Positions 44,365-54,767 of a DNA stretch of 56,132 nt are shown here, piece by piece; position 1 is the stretch's first letter; each line of letters starts with the position of its first letter. The translations under genes were made by a program, and so were the position numbers. The notes beneath the pieces were generated by a model. That model was not told the DNA's origin, searched no databases, and saw only the letters and a program-made list of their open reading frames with translations. The stretch covers positions 16,584-72,715 of the forward strand of contig NZ_ANAX01000207.1 in NCBI RefSeq assembly GCF_000341065.1, given 5' to 3'. This stretch comes from Nocardiopsis halotolerans DSM 44410. Lineage in GTDB: Bacteria > Actinomycetota > Actinomycetes > Streptosporangiales > Streptosporangiaceae.

Positions 44365-46920
44365 TCAGGAACCGCGGATGTCCTCCAGGACGGCGGGCAG
44401 GTCGTCGGGCGTGACGAGCACGTCGCGGGCCTTGGAGCCCTCGCTGGGGCCGACCACGTCGCGGCTCTCCATGAGGTCCATCAGGCGGCCCGCCTTGGCG
44501 AAGCCCACGCGCAGCTTGCGCTGGAGCATGGACGTGGATCCGAACTGGGTGGTGACCACCAGCTCGACGGCCTGGAGGAGGAGGTCGAGGTCGTCGCCGA
44601 TGTCCTCGTCGATCTCCTTCTTCTTCGTCTCGGGGGCCGCCACGTCCTCGCGGTAGCTGGGCTCGGACTGCTTCTTGCAGTGGTCGACGATCCCCCGGAT
44701 CTCCTTCTCCCCCACCCAGGCGTTCTGGAGGCGGATGGGCTTGCCCGCGCCCATCGGGAGGAAGAGCGCGTCGCCCTTGCCGACCAGCTTCTCGGCGCCC
44801 GGCTGGTCGAGGATGACGCGGCTGTCGGAGAGGCTGGAGGTGGCGAAGGCCAGACGGGAGGGCACGTTGGCCTTGATCAGACCGGTGACGACGTCGACGC
44901 TGGGCCGCTGGGTGGCCAGCACCAGGTGGATCCCGGCGGCGCGGGCCAGCTGGGTGATGCGCACGACGGCGTCCTCCACGTCACGTGGGGCGACCATCAT
45001 CAGGTCGGCCAGCTCGTCCACGATCACCAGCAGGTAGGGGTAGGGCTCGTACTCGCGCTCGCTGCCGGGCGGGGCGGTCAGCTCGCCCGCGCGCACGGCG
45101 GCGTTGAAGTCGTCCACGTGCCGGTACCCCGAGGCGGCCAGGTCGTCGTAACGGCGGTCCATCTCCCCCACCACCCACTGGAGGGCCTCGGCGGCCCGCT
45201 TGGGGTTGGTGATGATGGGGGTGATCAGGTGTGGGATGCCCTCGTACATGGTCAGTTCGACCCGCTTGGGGTCGACCAGGATCATCCGCACCTCGTCGGG
45301 GGTGGCGCGCATCATCAGCGAGGTGATGAGCCCGTTGATGCAGGTGGACTTACCCGCACCGGTGGCACCGGCGACCAGCACGTGCGGCATCTTGGCCAGG
45401 TTCGCGACCACGTTGGATCCCTCGACGTCCTTGCCCAGGCCCACCAGCATGGGGTGGTCGTCGGAGGTCGCCGCGGGAGACCGCAGCACGTCACCCAGGC
45501 TCACGACGTCCTTGTCGGTGTTGGGGATCTCCACACCGATCGCGGACTTGCCCGGGATGGGCGACTGGATGCGCACGTCGGCGCTCTTGACCGCCAGGGA
45601 GATGTTCTTGGCCAGGGCGGTGACCTTCTCGACCTTGACCGCGGGGCCCAGCTCGATCTCGTAGCGGGTCACCGTCGGCCCCCGGGTGAACCCGGTGACG
45701 TCGGCGTCGATGTTGAACTGGGTGAGCACCCCCGACAGCGCCGCGACGACCTCGTCGTTGACCTTGGTGCGCGGCTTGACCGGGCTGCCGGGCTTGAGCA
45801 TGGTCGGCGTGGGCAGCTCGTAGTCGCCCTCCACCACGCGGGAGGGGATGGTCAGCTGCTCGGTGGTGGCGGGCGCCGGTGTGGGATCGGGCACCTCCGC
45901 CTTCCTGCCGCGTGCGGTCTTCTTCCCGGTCTTCGCCTTCCCGCCGTCGGCCCCGGCCGACGGGACCGACGCCTCCTCCCCGGCCCCGGCCGGCGGGGCC
46001 CCGTCCTCCTCGTCCGTGAGGGCGGGGGCGAGGGGCTCGGTGGGCACGACGGGGCTGTCGTAGGGGCGCTCGTGGTCGCCCGCGACCGTCGTCTTCTCCT
46101 TGGGCCTGCGCTTCCGCGGTTTGGCGGGCTTCCTCTCCGGGTCGGCGCCCAGGAGGCCGATCCCCGAGTCGGGGCCGGTGTCGCGCTCCATGAGGGCGCC
46201 GAACAGGGTCTGGAGGCGCTCGGGGATGCGTCGGATGGGGGTGGAGGTGGCCACGAGGACGCCGAAGACCAGGACCAGGGCCAGCAGGACGCCGGTCAGC
46301 CAGGGGGTGAGGACGGAGCTGAGCGGCCCCGAGGCGACGAAGCCGATGAGCCCGCCCGCCTCCTGGAGGGCCGCCAGGCCGTCGGAGGGCCGGGGGATGC
46401 CGTGGGCGATGTGGATCAGGCCGAGCAGGCCCAGCATGATCGAGGTGAAGCCGATGAACAGGCGCCCGGCGTCGCCCTCCCTGCCGTTGCCGGGGGTGCG
46501 CATCAGCCTGACCGAGACAGGCAGGAAGAGCAGCGGCAGGACCGGTGAGAAGGTGCCGAAGGCGCCGACCACGACCATGCGCGTGTACTCCAGCAGCAGC
46601 CCGTCGCCGCGCCACCACACGGCGGCGGCGATGAGGACGCCCGCGGCGAGCAGGACCAGCCCGGCCCCGTCGCGGCGCAGGTCGGGGTCCAGGCCGCGTG
46701 CGCTGCGGCCGACCGCCCGGGCGGCGCCGCCGACGGTGTGCGCGACGAGCTTCCACAGCACCAGCAGGAACTGGCCGAACATGGTGACGGCGAAGGCGAT
46801 CGGCCCGTCGGGCATGGGGTTCTTCGCGGCGGGTTTGCGCGCGGCGGGTTTGCGCGCGGCGGGTTTGCGCGCGGCGGGTTTCTTGCGTCCGGAACCGCCG
46901 GAGGAGGCACGCGTGGCCAT
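44365..46920 (-). CDS. ftsK: DNA translocase FtsK
   Basis: Membrane-anchored motor that clears chromosomal DNA from the division septum. It has 851 residues. The N-terminal 35 residues carry KPAAR repeats; four to five membrane segments (about 45-220) follow, then a variable linker. The motor has Walker A GATGAGKSTC (near residue 515) and Walker B VIVDELADLMM. The C-terminal gamma winged helix (about 780-851) reads KSTSMLQR-like STSMLQRKLRVGFAKAGRLM. The ATG at 46920 follows GGAGGTGA. It is shorter than proteobacterial FtsK mainly in the linker. Confidence 0.95.
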   Translation of the reverse strand: MATRASSGGSGRKKPAARKPAARKPAARKPAAKNPMPDGPIAFAVTMFGQFLLVLWKLVAHTVGGAARAVGRSARGLDPDLRRDGAGLVLLAAGVLIAAAVWWRGDGLLLEYTRMVVVGAFGTFSPVLPLLFLPVSVRLMRTPGNGREGDAGRLFIGFTSIMLGLLGLIHIAHGIPRPSDGLAALQEAGGLIGFVASGPLSSVLTPWLTGVLLALVLVFGVLVATSTPIRRIPERLQTLFGALMERDTGPDSGIGLLGADPERKPAKPRKRRPKEKTTVAGDHERPYDSPVVPTEPLAPALTDEEDGAPPAGAGEEASVPSAGADGGKAKTGKKTARGRKAEVPDPTPAPATTEQLTIPSRVVEGDYELPTPTMLKPGSPVKPRTKVNDEVVAALSGVLTQFNIDADVTGFTRGPTVTRYEIELGPAVKVEKVTALAKNISLAVKSADVRIQSPIPGKSAIGVEIPNTDKDVVSLGDVLRSPAATSDDHPMLVGLGKDVEGSNVVANLAKMPHVLVAGATGAGKSTCINGLITSLMMRATPDEVRMILVDPKRVELTMYEGIPHLITPIITNPKRAAEALQWVVGEMDRRYDDLAASGYRHVDDFNAAVRAGELTAPPGSEREYEPYPYLLVIVDELADLMMVAPRDVEDAVVRITQLARAAGIHLVLATQRPSVDVVTGLIKANVPSRLAFATSSLSDSRVILDQPGAEKLVGKGDALFLPMGAGKPIRLQNAWVGEKEIRGIVDHCKKQSEPSYREDVAAPETKKKEIDEDIGDDLDLLLQAVELVVTTQFGSTSMLQRKLRVGFAKAGRLMDLMESRDVVGPSEGSKARDVLVTPDDLPAVLEDIRGS
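46826..46885. repeat. 15-bp tandem repeat in the ftsK N-terminus
   Basis: GCGGCGGGTTTGCGC is repeated perfectly at 46826, 46841 and 46856, with a fourth, diverging unit at 46871. On the coding strand it encodes the repeated KPAAR motif. Confidence 0.85.
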
Positions 46921-47057
46921 CGGGGGTCACCTCCAGGGGACGGGGTCGGTCGGACGGTCGGGCAGGACGGCCCGCCACGGCGGGCAGCCTACTGCGGTGT
47001 CCACCCCGTTCGCCCGTATCCGGCACGGCGTGTCGCCCGGAACGGGCCCGGAGGACG

Positions 47058-47097
47058 CGAACGGCCCGGACGCGCCTCAGGGCGTGTCGGGCCGTTC
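47058..47097 (-). terminator. Hairpin after the RNase J gene
   Basis: Arms CGAACGGCCCGG (from 47058) and GGGCCGTTCG (to 47097) pair over a long stem with one bulge and a short loop near 47077. It lies 19 bases past the stop codon, between the RNase J and ftsK genes. Confidence 0.6.
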
Positions 47098-47115
47098 GTC
47101 GTGAACGCGTCCGGG

Positions 47116-48801
47116 TCAGACCTCGACCAGGACGGGGATGATCATGGGACGTCTGCGGTAGGTCTCGTTGACCCAGCGGCCGGTGCTGCGCCGGATGAGC
47201 TGCCGCAGCTGGTGGGGATCGTTGACCCCGTCCCGCGCCGCCTTGTCCAGTGCGTCCTGGATCCTGTCGATGACGTCGTCGTAGGCGTCGGCGCCGATAC
47301 CCGCGCCCCGGGTGTGGATCTCGGGCTCGCCGAGGATCTTGCCGGAACCCGAGTCCACCGCCACGACGATGGAGATGAACCCCTCCTCGCCGAGGATGCG
47401 GCGGTCCTTGAGCGCGGCGTCGGTGACGTCGCCGACCGAGGAGCCGTCCACGTACACGTACCCGGCCTGCACCGCGCCGACGATCTTGGCCCTGTTCTTG
47501 TACAGGTCGACCACCACGCCGTCCTCGGCGATGACGATCCGGTCGCCGGGGATCCCGGTCAGCCGGGCCAGGTCGGCGTGGGCGCGCATGTGCCGCCACT
47601 CGCCGTGGACGGGCATGAAGTTGCGCGGACGCACCATGTTGAGCACGTACAGCAGCTCACCGGCGGAGGCGTGCCCGGACACGTGCACCAGGGCGTTGCC
47701 CTTGTGCACGACCTTGGCGCCCCAGCGGGTCAGGCCGTTGATCACCCGGTTGACCGAGTTCTCGTTGCCGGGGATCAGCGACGACGCGAGCAGGACGGTG
47801 TCGCCCTCCTCGATGCGGATCTGGTGGTCGCGGTTGGCCATGCGGCTGAGCGCCGACATCGGCTCGCCCTGCGAACCGGTGCAGATCAGCACCGCCTCGT
47901 CCTCGGGCATCTCGTCGAGCTGCCGGACGTCGATGATCGTGTCACCGGGGATGCTCAGGTAGCCCAGGTCACGCGCGATGTTCATGTTGCGGACCATGGA
48001 CCGGCCCACGAACGCGATCTTGCGCCCGTGCTTGGACGCGGCGTCGATGACCTGCTGGACGCGGTGCACGTGCGAGGCGAAGCAGGCCACCACGATGCGC
48101 TTCTCGGCCTGCCGGAACACCTTCTCGATGGCCTCGGACAGGTCGCGCTCGTTGACGATGAAGCCGGGCTGCTCGGCGTTGGTGGAGTCCGACAGCAGCA
48201 GGTCCACGCCCTCGTCACCGAACCGGGAGAAGCCCCCCAGGTCGGTCAGGCGCCCGTCCAGCGGCAGCTGGTCCATCTTGAAGTCGCCGGTGTGCAGCAC
48301 CGACCCCGCCGGGGTGCGGATACCGACGGCCAAGGCGTCCGGGATGGAGTGGTTGACCGCGAAGAACTCCAGGTCGAAGGGGCCGAACTCGTGCCGCTCC
48401 CCCTCCTCCACCAGGACGGTCTCCGGCTTGATGCGGTGCTCGCCCAGCTTGGCGGTGATCAGCGCCAGGGTGAGCTTGGAGCCGACGATCGGGATGTCGG
48501 GCCGCTCGCGCAGCAGGAACGGCACACCGCCGATGTGGTCCTCGTGCCCGTGGGTGAGCACGACCGCCTCGACGTCGTCGAGCCGGTCCCGGATGTGGTC
48601 GAAGTCCGGCAGGATCAGGTCGACGCCGGGCTGCTCCTCCTCGGGGAAGAGCACGCCGCAGTCCACGATGAGCAGGCGTCCGCCGTACTCGAAGACCGTC
48701 ATGTTGCGGCCGATCTCGCCGAGTCCGCCCAGCGGGACGACGCGCAGCGCGCCCTCGCCCAGGGGCGGCGGTGAGGACAGTTCGGGGTGCGGGTGACTCA
48801 T
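47116..48801 (-). CDS. rnj: Ribonuclease J
   Basis: 5'-3' exo- and endoribonuclease of RNA turnover, 561 residues. The metallo-beta-lactamase metal motif is LTHGHEDHIGG (near residue 85), the beta-CASP domain follows with CTGSQGEPMSAL and VSGHASAGEL, and the C-terminal domain begins near residue 450. The ATG at 48801 follows GGAGGGA and overlaps the dapA stop. The dapA-RNase J pairing is conserved in actinobacteria (Rv2753c-Rv2752c). Confidence 0.95.
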   Translation of the reverse strand: MSHPHPELSSPPPLGEGALRVVPLGGLGEIGRNMTVFEYGGRLLIVDCGVLFPEEEQPGVDLILPDFDHIRDRLDDVEAVVLTHGHEDHIGGVPFLLRERPDIPIVGSKLTLALITAKLGEHRIKPETVLVEEGERHEFGPFDLEFFAVNHSIPDALAVGIRTPAGSVLHTGDFKMDQLPLDGRLTDLGGFSRFGDEGVDLLLSDSTNAEQPGFIVNERDLSEAIEKVFRQAEKRIVVACFASHVHRVQQVIDAASKHGRKIAFVGRSMVRNMNIARDLGYLSIPGDTIIDVRQLDEMPEDEAVLICTGSQGEPMSALSRMANRDHQIRIEEGDTVLLASSLIPGNENSVNRVINGLTRWGAKVVHKGNALVHVSGHASAGELLYVLNMVRPRNFMPVHGEWRHMRAHADLARLTGIPGDRIVIAEDGVVVDLYKNRAKIVGAVQAGYVYVDGSSVGDVTDAALKDRRILGEEGFISIVVAVDSGSGKILGEPEIHTRGAGIGADAYDDVIDRIQDALDKAARDGVNDPHQLRQLIRRSTGRWVNETYRRRPMIIPVLVEV

Positions 48802-49769
48802 ACGGATCCCTCCGTCAGGCGCTCGACGCGCACGGCGCTGGCCGGGACGGCCTGGTGCGGGGCCAGACCGATCGGTCCCTTGACACCCGCGGCGGCCAGG
48901 TCCTCGCGCAGGAGGGCCTGGAGCTCGGACGAGGCGTCGGCGAGCGGGGTGCGGACCGGTCCGGAGGGCAGGCCGAACAGGTTGAGGATGGCCTTGGTCG
49001 TGATGACGCCCTGGGTGCGGAACATGCCGGTGTAGACGGGCGTGAGGCGGCGGTGGATGGCCAGGGCCTGGCTGACCTCGCCCTTGTCGAAGGCCTCGAT
49101 CATGTCGTACAGGTCGGCGCCCACGATGTGGCCGACGACGCTGACGAACCCGGCGCCGCCGACGGACAGCAGCGGCAGGTTGAGGATGTCGGTGCCGCAG
49201 TAGAAGGCCAGGTCGGTGCGCTCCATGACCCAGGAGCTGGCGCCGATGTTGTCCTTGGCGTCCTTGTTGGCGACGATACGGGGATGCTCGGCCAGCCGGA
49301 CCAGGGTCTCGGAGGCGATCGGCGTCCCGGTGCGGTGCGGGATGTCGTAGAGCATGACCGGCAGGTCGGTGGCGTCGGCGATCGACGTGAAGTGCCGGAT
49401 CAGGCCTTCCTGCGGCGGCTTGTTGTAGTACGGGGTGACGGCGAGCAGACCGTGCGCGCCCGCCTTCTCCGCGGCCTTGGCCAGCCTGAGGCTGTGGCGG
49501 GTGTCGTTGGTGCCGACCCCGGCCACGATCGTGGCGCGGTCGCCGACGGCCTCCAGGACGGCCCTGAGCAGGCGGTCCTTCTCGTCGTCGCTGGTCGTGG
49601 GCGACTCGCCGGTGGTGCCGCTGATGACGAGGCCGTCGTTGTGCTGCTCGTCGACGAGGTAGGTGGCCAGTCTGGCCGCGCCCTCGTAGTCGAGTTCACC
49701 GTCGTCGAGCATCGGGGTGACCATCGCGGTCAACATCTTGCCGAACGGGCGGTTCTTGGTGTTCACCAT
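48798..49769 (-). CDS. dapA: 4-hydroxy-tetrahydrodipicolinate synthase
   Basis: First committed step of diaminopimelate and lysine synthesis. About 323 residues as given. SGTTGESPT is the pyruvate-binding motif, VMLYDIPHRTG holds the catalytic Tyr, and RIVANKDAKD the Schiff-base Lys. The start at the ATG 49769 (VNTKNRPFGKMLTAMVTPM) makes the protein about 20 residues longer than many; no good ribosome site precedes it. Its stop overlaps the RNase J start. The partner genes dapF and dapB are elsewhere in this window. Confidence 0.94.
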   Translation of the reverse strand: MVNTKNRPFGKMLTAMVTPMLDDGELDYEGAARLATYLVDEQHNDGLVISGTTGESPTTSDDEKDRLLRAVLEAVGDRATIVAGVGTNDTRHSLRLAKAAEKAGAHGLLAVTPYYNKPPQEGLIRHFTSIADATDLPVMLYDIPHRTGTPIASETLVRLAEHPRIVANKDAKDNIGASSWVMERTDLAFYCGTDILNLPLLSVGGAGFVSVVGHIVGADLYDMIEAFDKGEVSQALAIHRRLTPVYTGMFRTQGVITTKAILNLFGLPSGPVRTPLADASSELQALLREDLAAAGVKGPIGLAPHQAVPASAVRVERLTEGSV

Positions 49770-49784
49770 CTGTGTGTGAGGCGT

Positions 49785-50036
49785 GCGGACCGCCGCTCGC
49801 GGGCGGTGGGGTCCGTCGATAGCCCGTCCTCCTCTCGGTGTGCGTCGGACAACCGTGGTGGTCCCGTGCTTCGGGCACGGGGGCGGCACTGCGTGTCCGC
49901 CACCGCGACCGGCGAGTACGCGACGGTCGCGGGAAAGTCTGTGGTGGCCCCGTGGGAGGGGCACGAGGCCCGGGCCCCGGACCGGCCACCGTCCTCGTGG
50001 GTCGAGGTTGATGGCCCGAATGGTGAACCTACCCGT
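49785..50036. other. dapA upstream region with a leader hairpin
   Basis: In 49770-50108 I see no gene. Arms CGGACC (49785-49790) and GGTCCG (49810-49815) surround an inner stem ACCGCC (49789-49794) / GGCGGT (49802-49807), 16-46 bases before the dapA ATG. If transcribed leftward it would sit in the 5' leader and could control translation. No riboswitch fold that I recognise is present. Confidence 0.4.
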
Positions 50037-50067
50037 CCCGGGCCCGCGCCATCCGGCCGGGCCCGGG
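50037..50067 (-). terminator. Hairpin after the holin-like gene
   Basis: Perfect 10-bp stem CCCGGGCCCG (50037-50046) with CGGGCCCGGG (50058-50067) and an 11-base loop, 42 bases past the leftward stop codon. Confidence 0.5.
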
Positions 50068-50108
50068 GTCCGCTCGCAGGTCAGGGCGGACGGAGTCGGT
50101 GGAAGGAA

Positions 50109-50489
50109 CTAGTCGTCCCCGCCGTCGGGAAGGAACATGCTGAGCACCCAGCTGACGATGGTGACGACGATCGCGCCCCAGAATGCGGGCCAGAAGCCGT
50201 CGATGTCGAAGGGCAGGCTGAACAGCCCCGCGATCCAGTTCGTGAGCAGGAGCAACAGCGCGTTCACCACGAGGCCGATCAGGCCCAGGGTCAGAGCGTA
50301 GAACAGACACCCGACCGCCTTGACGATCGGTTTGATCACCGCGTTGACCACACCGAAGATGGCCCCGACGGCGAGGTAGACCAGGATCTGGCCGACCGTG
50401 TCCTGTGCGGTGACGTTGATCCCGTCGATCAGGAAGACAGCCGCCCAAAGGGCGAGCGCGTTCACGATAACTCTGATAATGAGGCTCAC
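50109..50489 (-). CDS. Small membrane protein of the phage holin 4 / YvlD family
   Basis: A 126-residue protein with four membrane segments (about 5-22, 33-50, 58-82, 95-120) and a short acidic end (LPDGGDD). The pattern (AIFGVVNAVIKPIVKAVG and LGLIGLVVNALLLLLTNW) is that of the YvlD/Mycobacterial 4-TMS family. The function is unknown; no phage gene lies near, so lysis is unlikely. The start is the GTG at 50489; TAGGTT directly abuts it. It diverges from a GNAT gene across a large palindrome. Confidence 0.85.
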   Translation of the reverse strand: MSLIIRVIVNALALWAAVFLIDGINVTAQDTVGQILVYLAVGAIFGVVNAVIKPIVKAVGCLFYALTLGLIGLVVNALLLLLTNWIAGLFSLPFDIDGFWPAFWGAIVVTIVSWVLSMFLPDGGDD

Positions 50490-50511
50490 AACCTAGATGT
50501 TCCCATGCCGT

Positions 50512-50548
50512 GGCAAGGTCCGGAAACTCCGGAGTGGGTGACCTTGCC
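50512..50548. promoter_or_regulatory. Nested inverted repeat between the YvlD-like and GNAT genes
   Basis: Outer perfect arms GGCAAGGTC (50512-50520) and GACCTTGCC (50540-50548) enclose TCCGGA-AAC-TCCGGA (50519-50533). It lies in the 97-base gap between two divergent genes and could be a shared operator. Confidence 0.6.
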
Positions 50549-50586
50549 GTCAGGCGTGTCGCCGCCGCCCCGAAGGAGATCCCGCC

Positions 50587-51141
50587 GTGTCGAGTGCCCG
50601 GTTCGTCCGTCCCGCCCGTACCACCGATGTGGACACGGTCGTCGACATCCAGGTGGCGTCGTGGCGGGCGGTGTACGGCTCCCTGCTACCCGACGAGGTG
50701 GCCGGGGCGCTGGGCGGCGAGGAGGCCCGCCAGCGGTTCCGTGAGCAGTGGACGACGGCCCTGGAGTCACCGCCGACCTCCAAACACAGGCTGGTGGTCG
50801 CGACGGACGAGGTGGACGGGGTGCGGACCGTGACGGGTTTCGCCGCGTTCGGCCCGGCCGGGGATCCGGACCTGTGGCCCGCCACGGACGCGGAGGTGTT
50901 CGCCCTGCACGTGGATCCCGGAAAGGCCCGTGAGGGGCACGGCAGCCGCCTGGTGAACGCGTGCGTGGACCACCTGGTGGAGGACGGTTTCGGCACCGTG
51001 CACGTGTGGGTGCCCGAGGACGACAACGCGCTGCGGTCGTTCTTCGAGGCCTCCGGATGGCGCGCGGACGGCGCCCGCCGCGAGATCGACCTGGGACGGC
51101 TGCTGCCGATGGTGCGCCTGCACGCGTCGATCTCCCGATAG
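50587..51141 (+). CDS. GNAT family N-acetyltransferase
   Basis: Predicted acetyltransferase of 184 residues. The N-terminus (FVRPARTTDVDTVVDIQVAS and WRAVYGSLLP) is typical of RimI-like enzymes; the acetyl-CoA loop reads ALHVDPGKAREGHGSRLVNA, with the GxG core. VHVWVPEDDNALRSFFEASG is motif B. The GTG at 50587 follows AAGGAG. The substrate is unknown. A hairpin at 51206-51230 follows and then menA. Confidence 0.88.
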   Translation: MSSARFVRPARTTDVDTVVDIQVASWRAVYGSLLPDEVAGALGGEEARQRFREQWTTALESPPTSKHRLVVATDEVDGVRTVTGFAAFGPAGDPDLWPATDAEVFALHVDPGKAREGHGSRLVNACVDHLVEDGFGTVHVWVPEDDNALRSFFEASGWRADGARREIDLGRLLPMVRLHASISR

Positions 51142-51205
51142 AGGGTCCGGGACCGGAGGCGGATTGGGAAGCGCCGCGAGCAGGCACTACCGTGGGGTGG
51201 TTGTC

Positions 51206-51230
51206 GCGACGCGCCGGGTGGGCGCGTCGC
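51206..51230 (+). terminator. Hairpin between GNAT and menA
   Basis: Perfect 10-bp stem GCGACGCGCC (51206-51215) with GGCGCGTCGC (51221-51230) and loop GGGTG. It is 64 bases past the GNAT stop and 26 before menA, so it could be a terminator or lie in the menA leader. Confidence 0.55.
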
Positions 51231-51255
51231 CTTGAGTGGGGGGAGGGACCGGCGC

Positions 51256-52128
51256 GTGGCCACGGTCAGTGAATGGGTCTCGGGGATGCGTCCCCGCACG
51301 CTGCCGAACTCGATCGTTCCGGTGGTGGTCGGCACGGCCCTGGCCTTCGCCCTGGACGGGTTCGTGTGGTGGAAGGCGCTGCTGGCCCTGGTGGTGTCCA
51401 TGGCGCTCCAGGTCGGCGTGAACTTCGCCAACGACTACAGCGACGGCGTCAAGGGCACCGACACCGAGGCGAGGACGGGCCCGACCCGGTTGACCGCGAC
51501 CGGTCTGGCCGCGCCCAGGCAGGTGCTGGCGGCGGCGCTGGGCGGTTTCGCGTTCGCCGGTGTGGTCGGCCTGGTACTGGTCGTCACGTCCTCGTGGTGG
51601 CTGCTGCTGGTGGGCGCCCTGGCGATCGCCGCGGCCTGGTACTACACCGGGGGCCGCACCCCGTACGGGTACCGGGGCCTGGGTGAGGTCTCGGTGTTCG
51701 TGTTCTTCGGCGTCGTGGCCGTGGTGGGCACGGTGTTCGTGCAGGTGGGCTCCGCGCCGTGGCAGGCCTGGGTGGCATCGGTACCGGTGGGCCTTCTGTC
51801 CTGCTCGGTGCTGGTGATCAACAACCTGCGCGACATCCCGACCGACCGGGAGACCGGCAAGATCACGCTGGCCGTGCGCCTGGGTGACACCGGCACCCGC
51901 CGCCTCTACGGAGGCGCGATCGCGGTCTCCTACGTCGCCGCGCTGGTGCTGGCCCCGGTGTTCTGGTGGACGCCGCTGGTCCTGCTGTCGCTGCCGCTGG
52001 CGGTGCCGCCGCTGCGGCGTGTGCTGGGTGGCCAGGGGGGCCGTGACCTGGTGCTGGGCCTGGGTGAGACCGGGCGGCTCCAGATGGCGTTCGGCGTGCT
52101 GCTCTCCGCGGGCCTGCTCCTGGGGTAG
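51256..52128 (+). CDS. menA: 1,4-dihydroxy-2-naphthoate polyprenyltransferase
   Basis: Membrane UbiA-type prenyltransferase in menaquinone synthesis, about 290 residues. The prenyl-diphosphate motifs are NFANDYSDGVKGTD (near residue 61) and NNLRDIPTDRETGK (near 190). Several membrane segments run through the protein (AGVVGLVLVVTSSWWLLLVG and others). I chose the GTG at 51256, after GGGAGGGA; the frame opens at 51232. Menaquinone is the main quinone of actinomycetes and the likely acceptor for GlcDEF. Confidence 0.94.
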   Translation: MATVSEWVSGMRPRTLPNSIVPVVVGTALAFALDGFVWWKALLALVVSMALQVGVNFANDYSDGVKGTDTEARTGPTRLTATGLAAPRQVLAAALGGFAFAGVVGLVLVVTSSWWLLLVGALAIAAAWYYTGGRTPYGYRGLGEVSVFVFFGVVAVVGTVFVQVGSAPWQAWVASVPVGLLSCSVLVINNLRDIPTDRETGKITLAVRLGDTGTRRLYGGAIAVSYVAALVLAPVFWWTPLVLLSLPLAVPPLRRVLGGQGGRDLVLGLGETGRLQMAFGVLLSAGLLLG

Positions 52129-52182
52129 CCGGGAGCGCGGTGGCCGCCCCTCTTCCCTTCCCGTGCACGCCCCGCCCTGGGT

Positions 52183-52188
52183 TAGGAT
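52183..52188 (+). promoter_or_regulatory. Candidate -10 of the methyltransferase gene
   Basis: TAGGAT lies about 50 bases before the GTG at 52238. No clear -35 is seen; an in-frame ATG overlaps it at 52187. Confidence 0.35.
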
Positions 52189-52237
52189 GCGCGCACCCCA
52201 GACAGGCGCGTACGACACGGCAGGGAGAGACGACACC

Positions 52238-52921
52238 GTGCCAAGCGAGAACTCCGCCCCCGACCCCCTCGAACAGCTTCCGGATCCGGAGGCGTGGGCT
52301 CGGCGCTCGACGCTCCAGGCCGCGGCGTTCGACACGATCGGAGAACGCTACGACGAGGCCTTCCCCAGGAAGGAGGGTCAGGAGGACCGGGTGCGGCGGT
52401 TGCTGGACCTGCTGCCGCCCGACGCGCACGTGCTCGACCTGGGCTCAGGAACGGGTGTGCCCACCGCGCGGCAGCTCGTGGCCGCGGGCGCACGGGTCAC
52501 CGGGTACGAGATCTCCGAGCGGATGATCGGGATCGCCCGCCGCAACGTGCCGGAGGCGACCTTCGTCCGAGCCGACATCCTCGACCTGGAACCCGCGGAG
52601 GTCTCCTACGACGCCATCGTGGCGTTCTTCTCCCTGCTCTGCCTGCCCAGGGCGCGCATCCCCGAGGCGCTGAGCCGCATCCGCGCCTCCCTGGTGCCGG
52701 GCGGCCTGCTGTGCCTGTCCATGGTGGAGGCCGAACTGGACGACGCCCCGATCCCCTTCCTGGGCACGGAGATACGGGTGTCGGGCTACCCGCGCGCGGA
52801 GCTGCGCCGGGTGGTGGAGGAGGCCGGGCTGGTCGTGGAGGACGAGCGGATCGTCTCCTACGAGCCCGAGGGCGCCGCCCCGGAGGTCCAGGTGTTCCTC
52901 ACCTGCCGCCGCGGCGCGTAG
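52238..52921 (+). CDS. Class I SAM-dependent methyltransferase
   Basis: A 227-residue methyltransferase with the SAM motif VLDLGSGTGVPT (near residue 67), motif II FVRADILDLEP and motif III-like LVPGGLLCLSMV. The substrate is not evident. The GTG at 52238 follows AGGGAGA; an upstream in-frame ATG at 52187 would add 17 residues and overlaps the likely -10. It follows menA but is not the menaquinone methyltransferase by any motif I can point to. A 14-bp hairpin ends the unit. Confidence 0.85.
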   Translation: MPSENSAPDPLEQLPDPEAWARRSTLQAAAFDTIGERYDEAFPRKEGQEDRVRRLLDLLPPDAHVLDLGSGTGVPTARQLVAAGARVTGYEISERMIGIARRNVPEATFVRADILDLEPAEVSYDAIVAFFSLLCLPRARIPEALSRIRASLVPGGLLCLSMVEAELDDAPIPFLGTEIRVSGYPRAELRRVVEEAGLVVEDERIVSYEPEGAAPEVQVFLTCRRGA

Positions 52922-52925
52922 GAGG

Positions 52926-52957
52926 TCCCCTCCCGCCCCGGTCGGGGCGGGAGGGGA
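52926..52957. terminator. Hairpin between methyltransferase and dapB (serves both strands)
   Basis: Perfect 14-bp stem TCCCCTCCCGCCCC (52926-52939) with 52944-52957 and loop GGTC, between convergent stop codons. Confidence 0.75.
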
Positions 52958-52978
52958 ACGCGGTGTCCGGACGGACCG

Positions 52979-54716
<1,738 letters not shown>

Positions 54717-54767
54717 GCTGCCTCCTGTGTCCCCCGGTACGTACCCGGGGCGGGTGGGAGAGGTCTG

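Noticed and set aside
46826-46885. A CRISPR array
   Set aside because: The units are 15 bp with no spacers and lie in frame within ftsK.
50109-50489. A prophage lysis gene
   Set aside because: The protein resembles the holin 4/YvlD family, but no phage gene lies within the window and this family is common in bacterial chromosomes.
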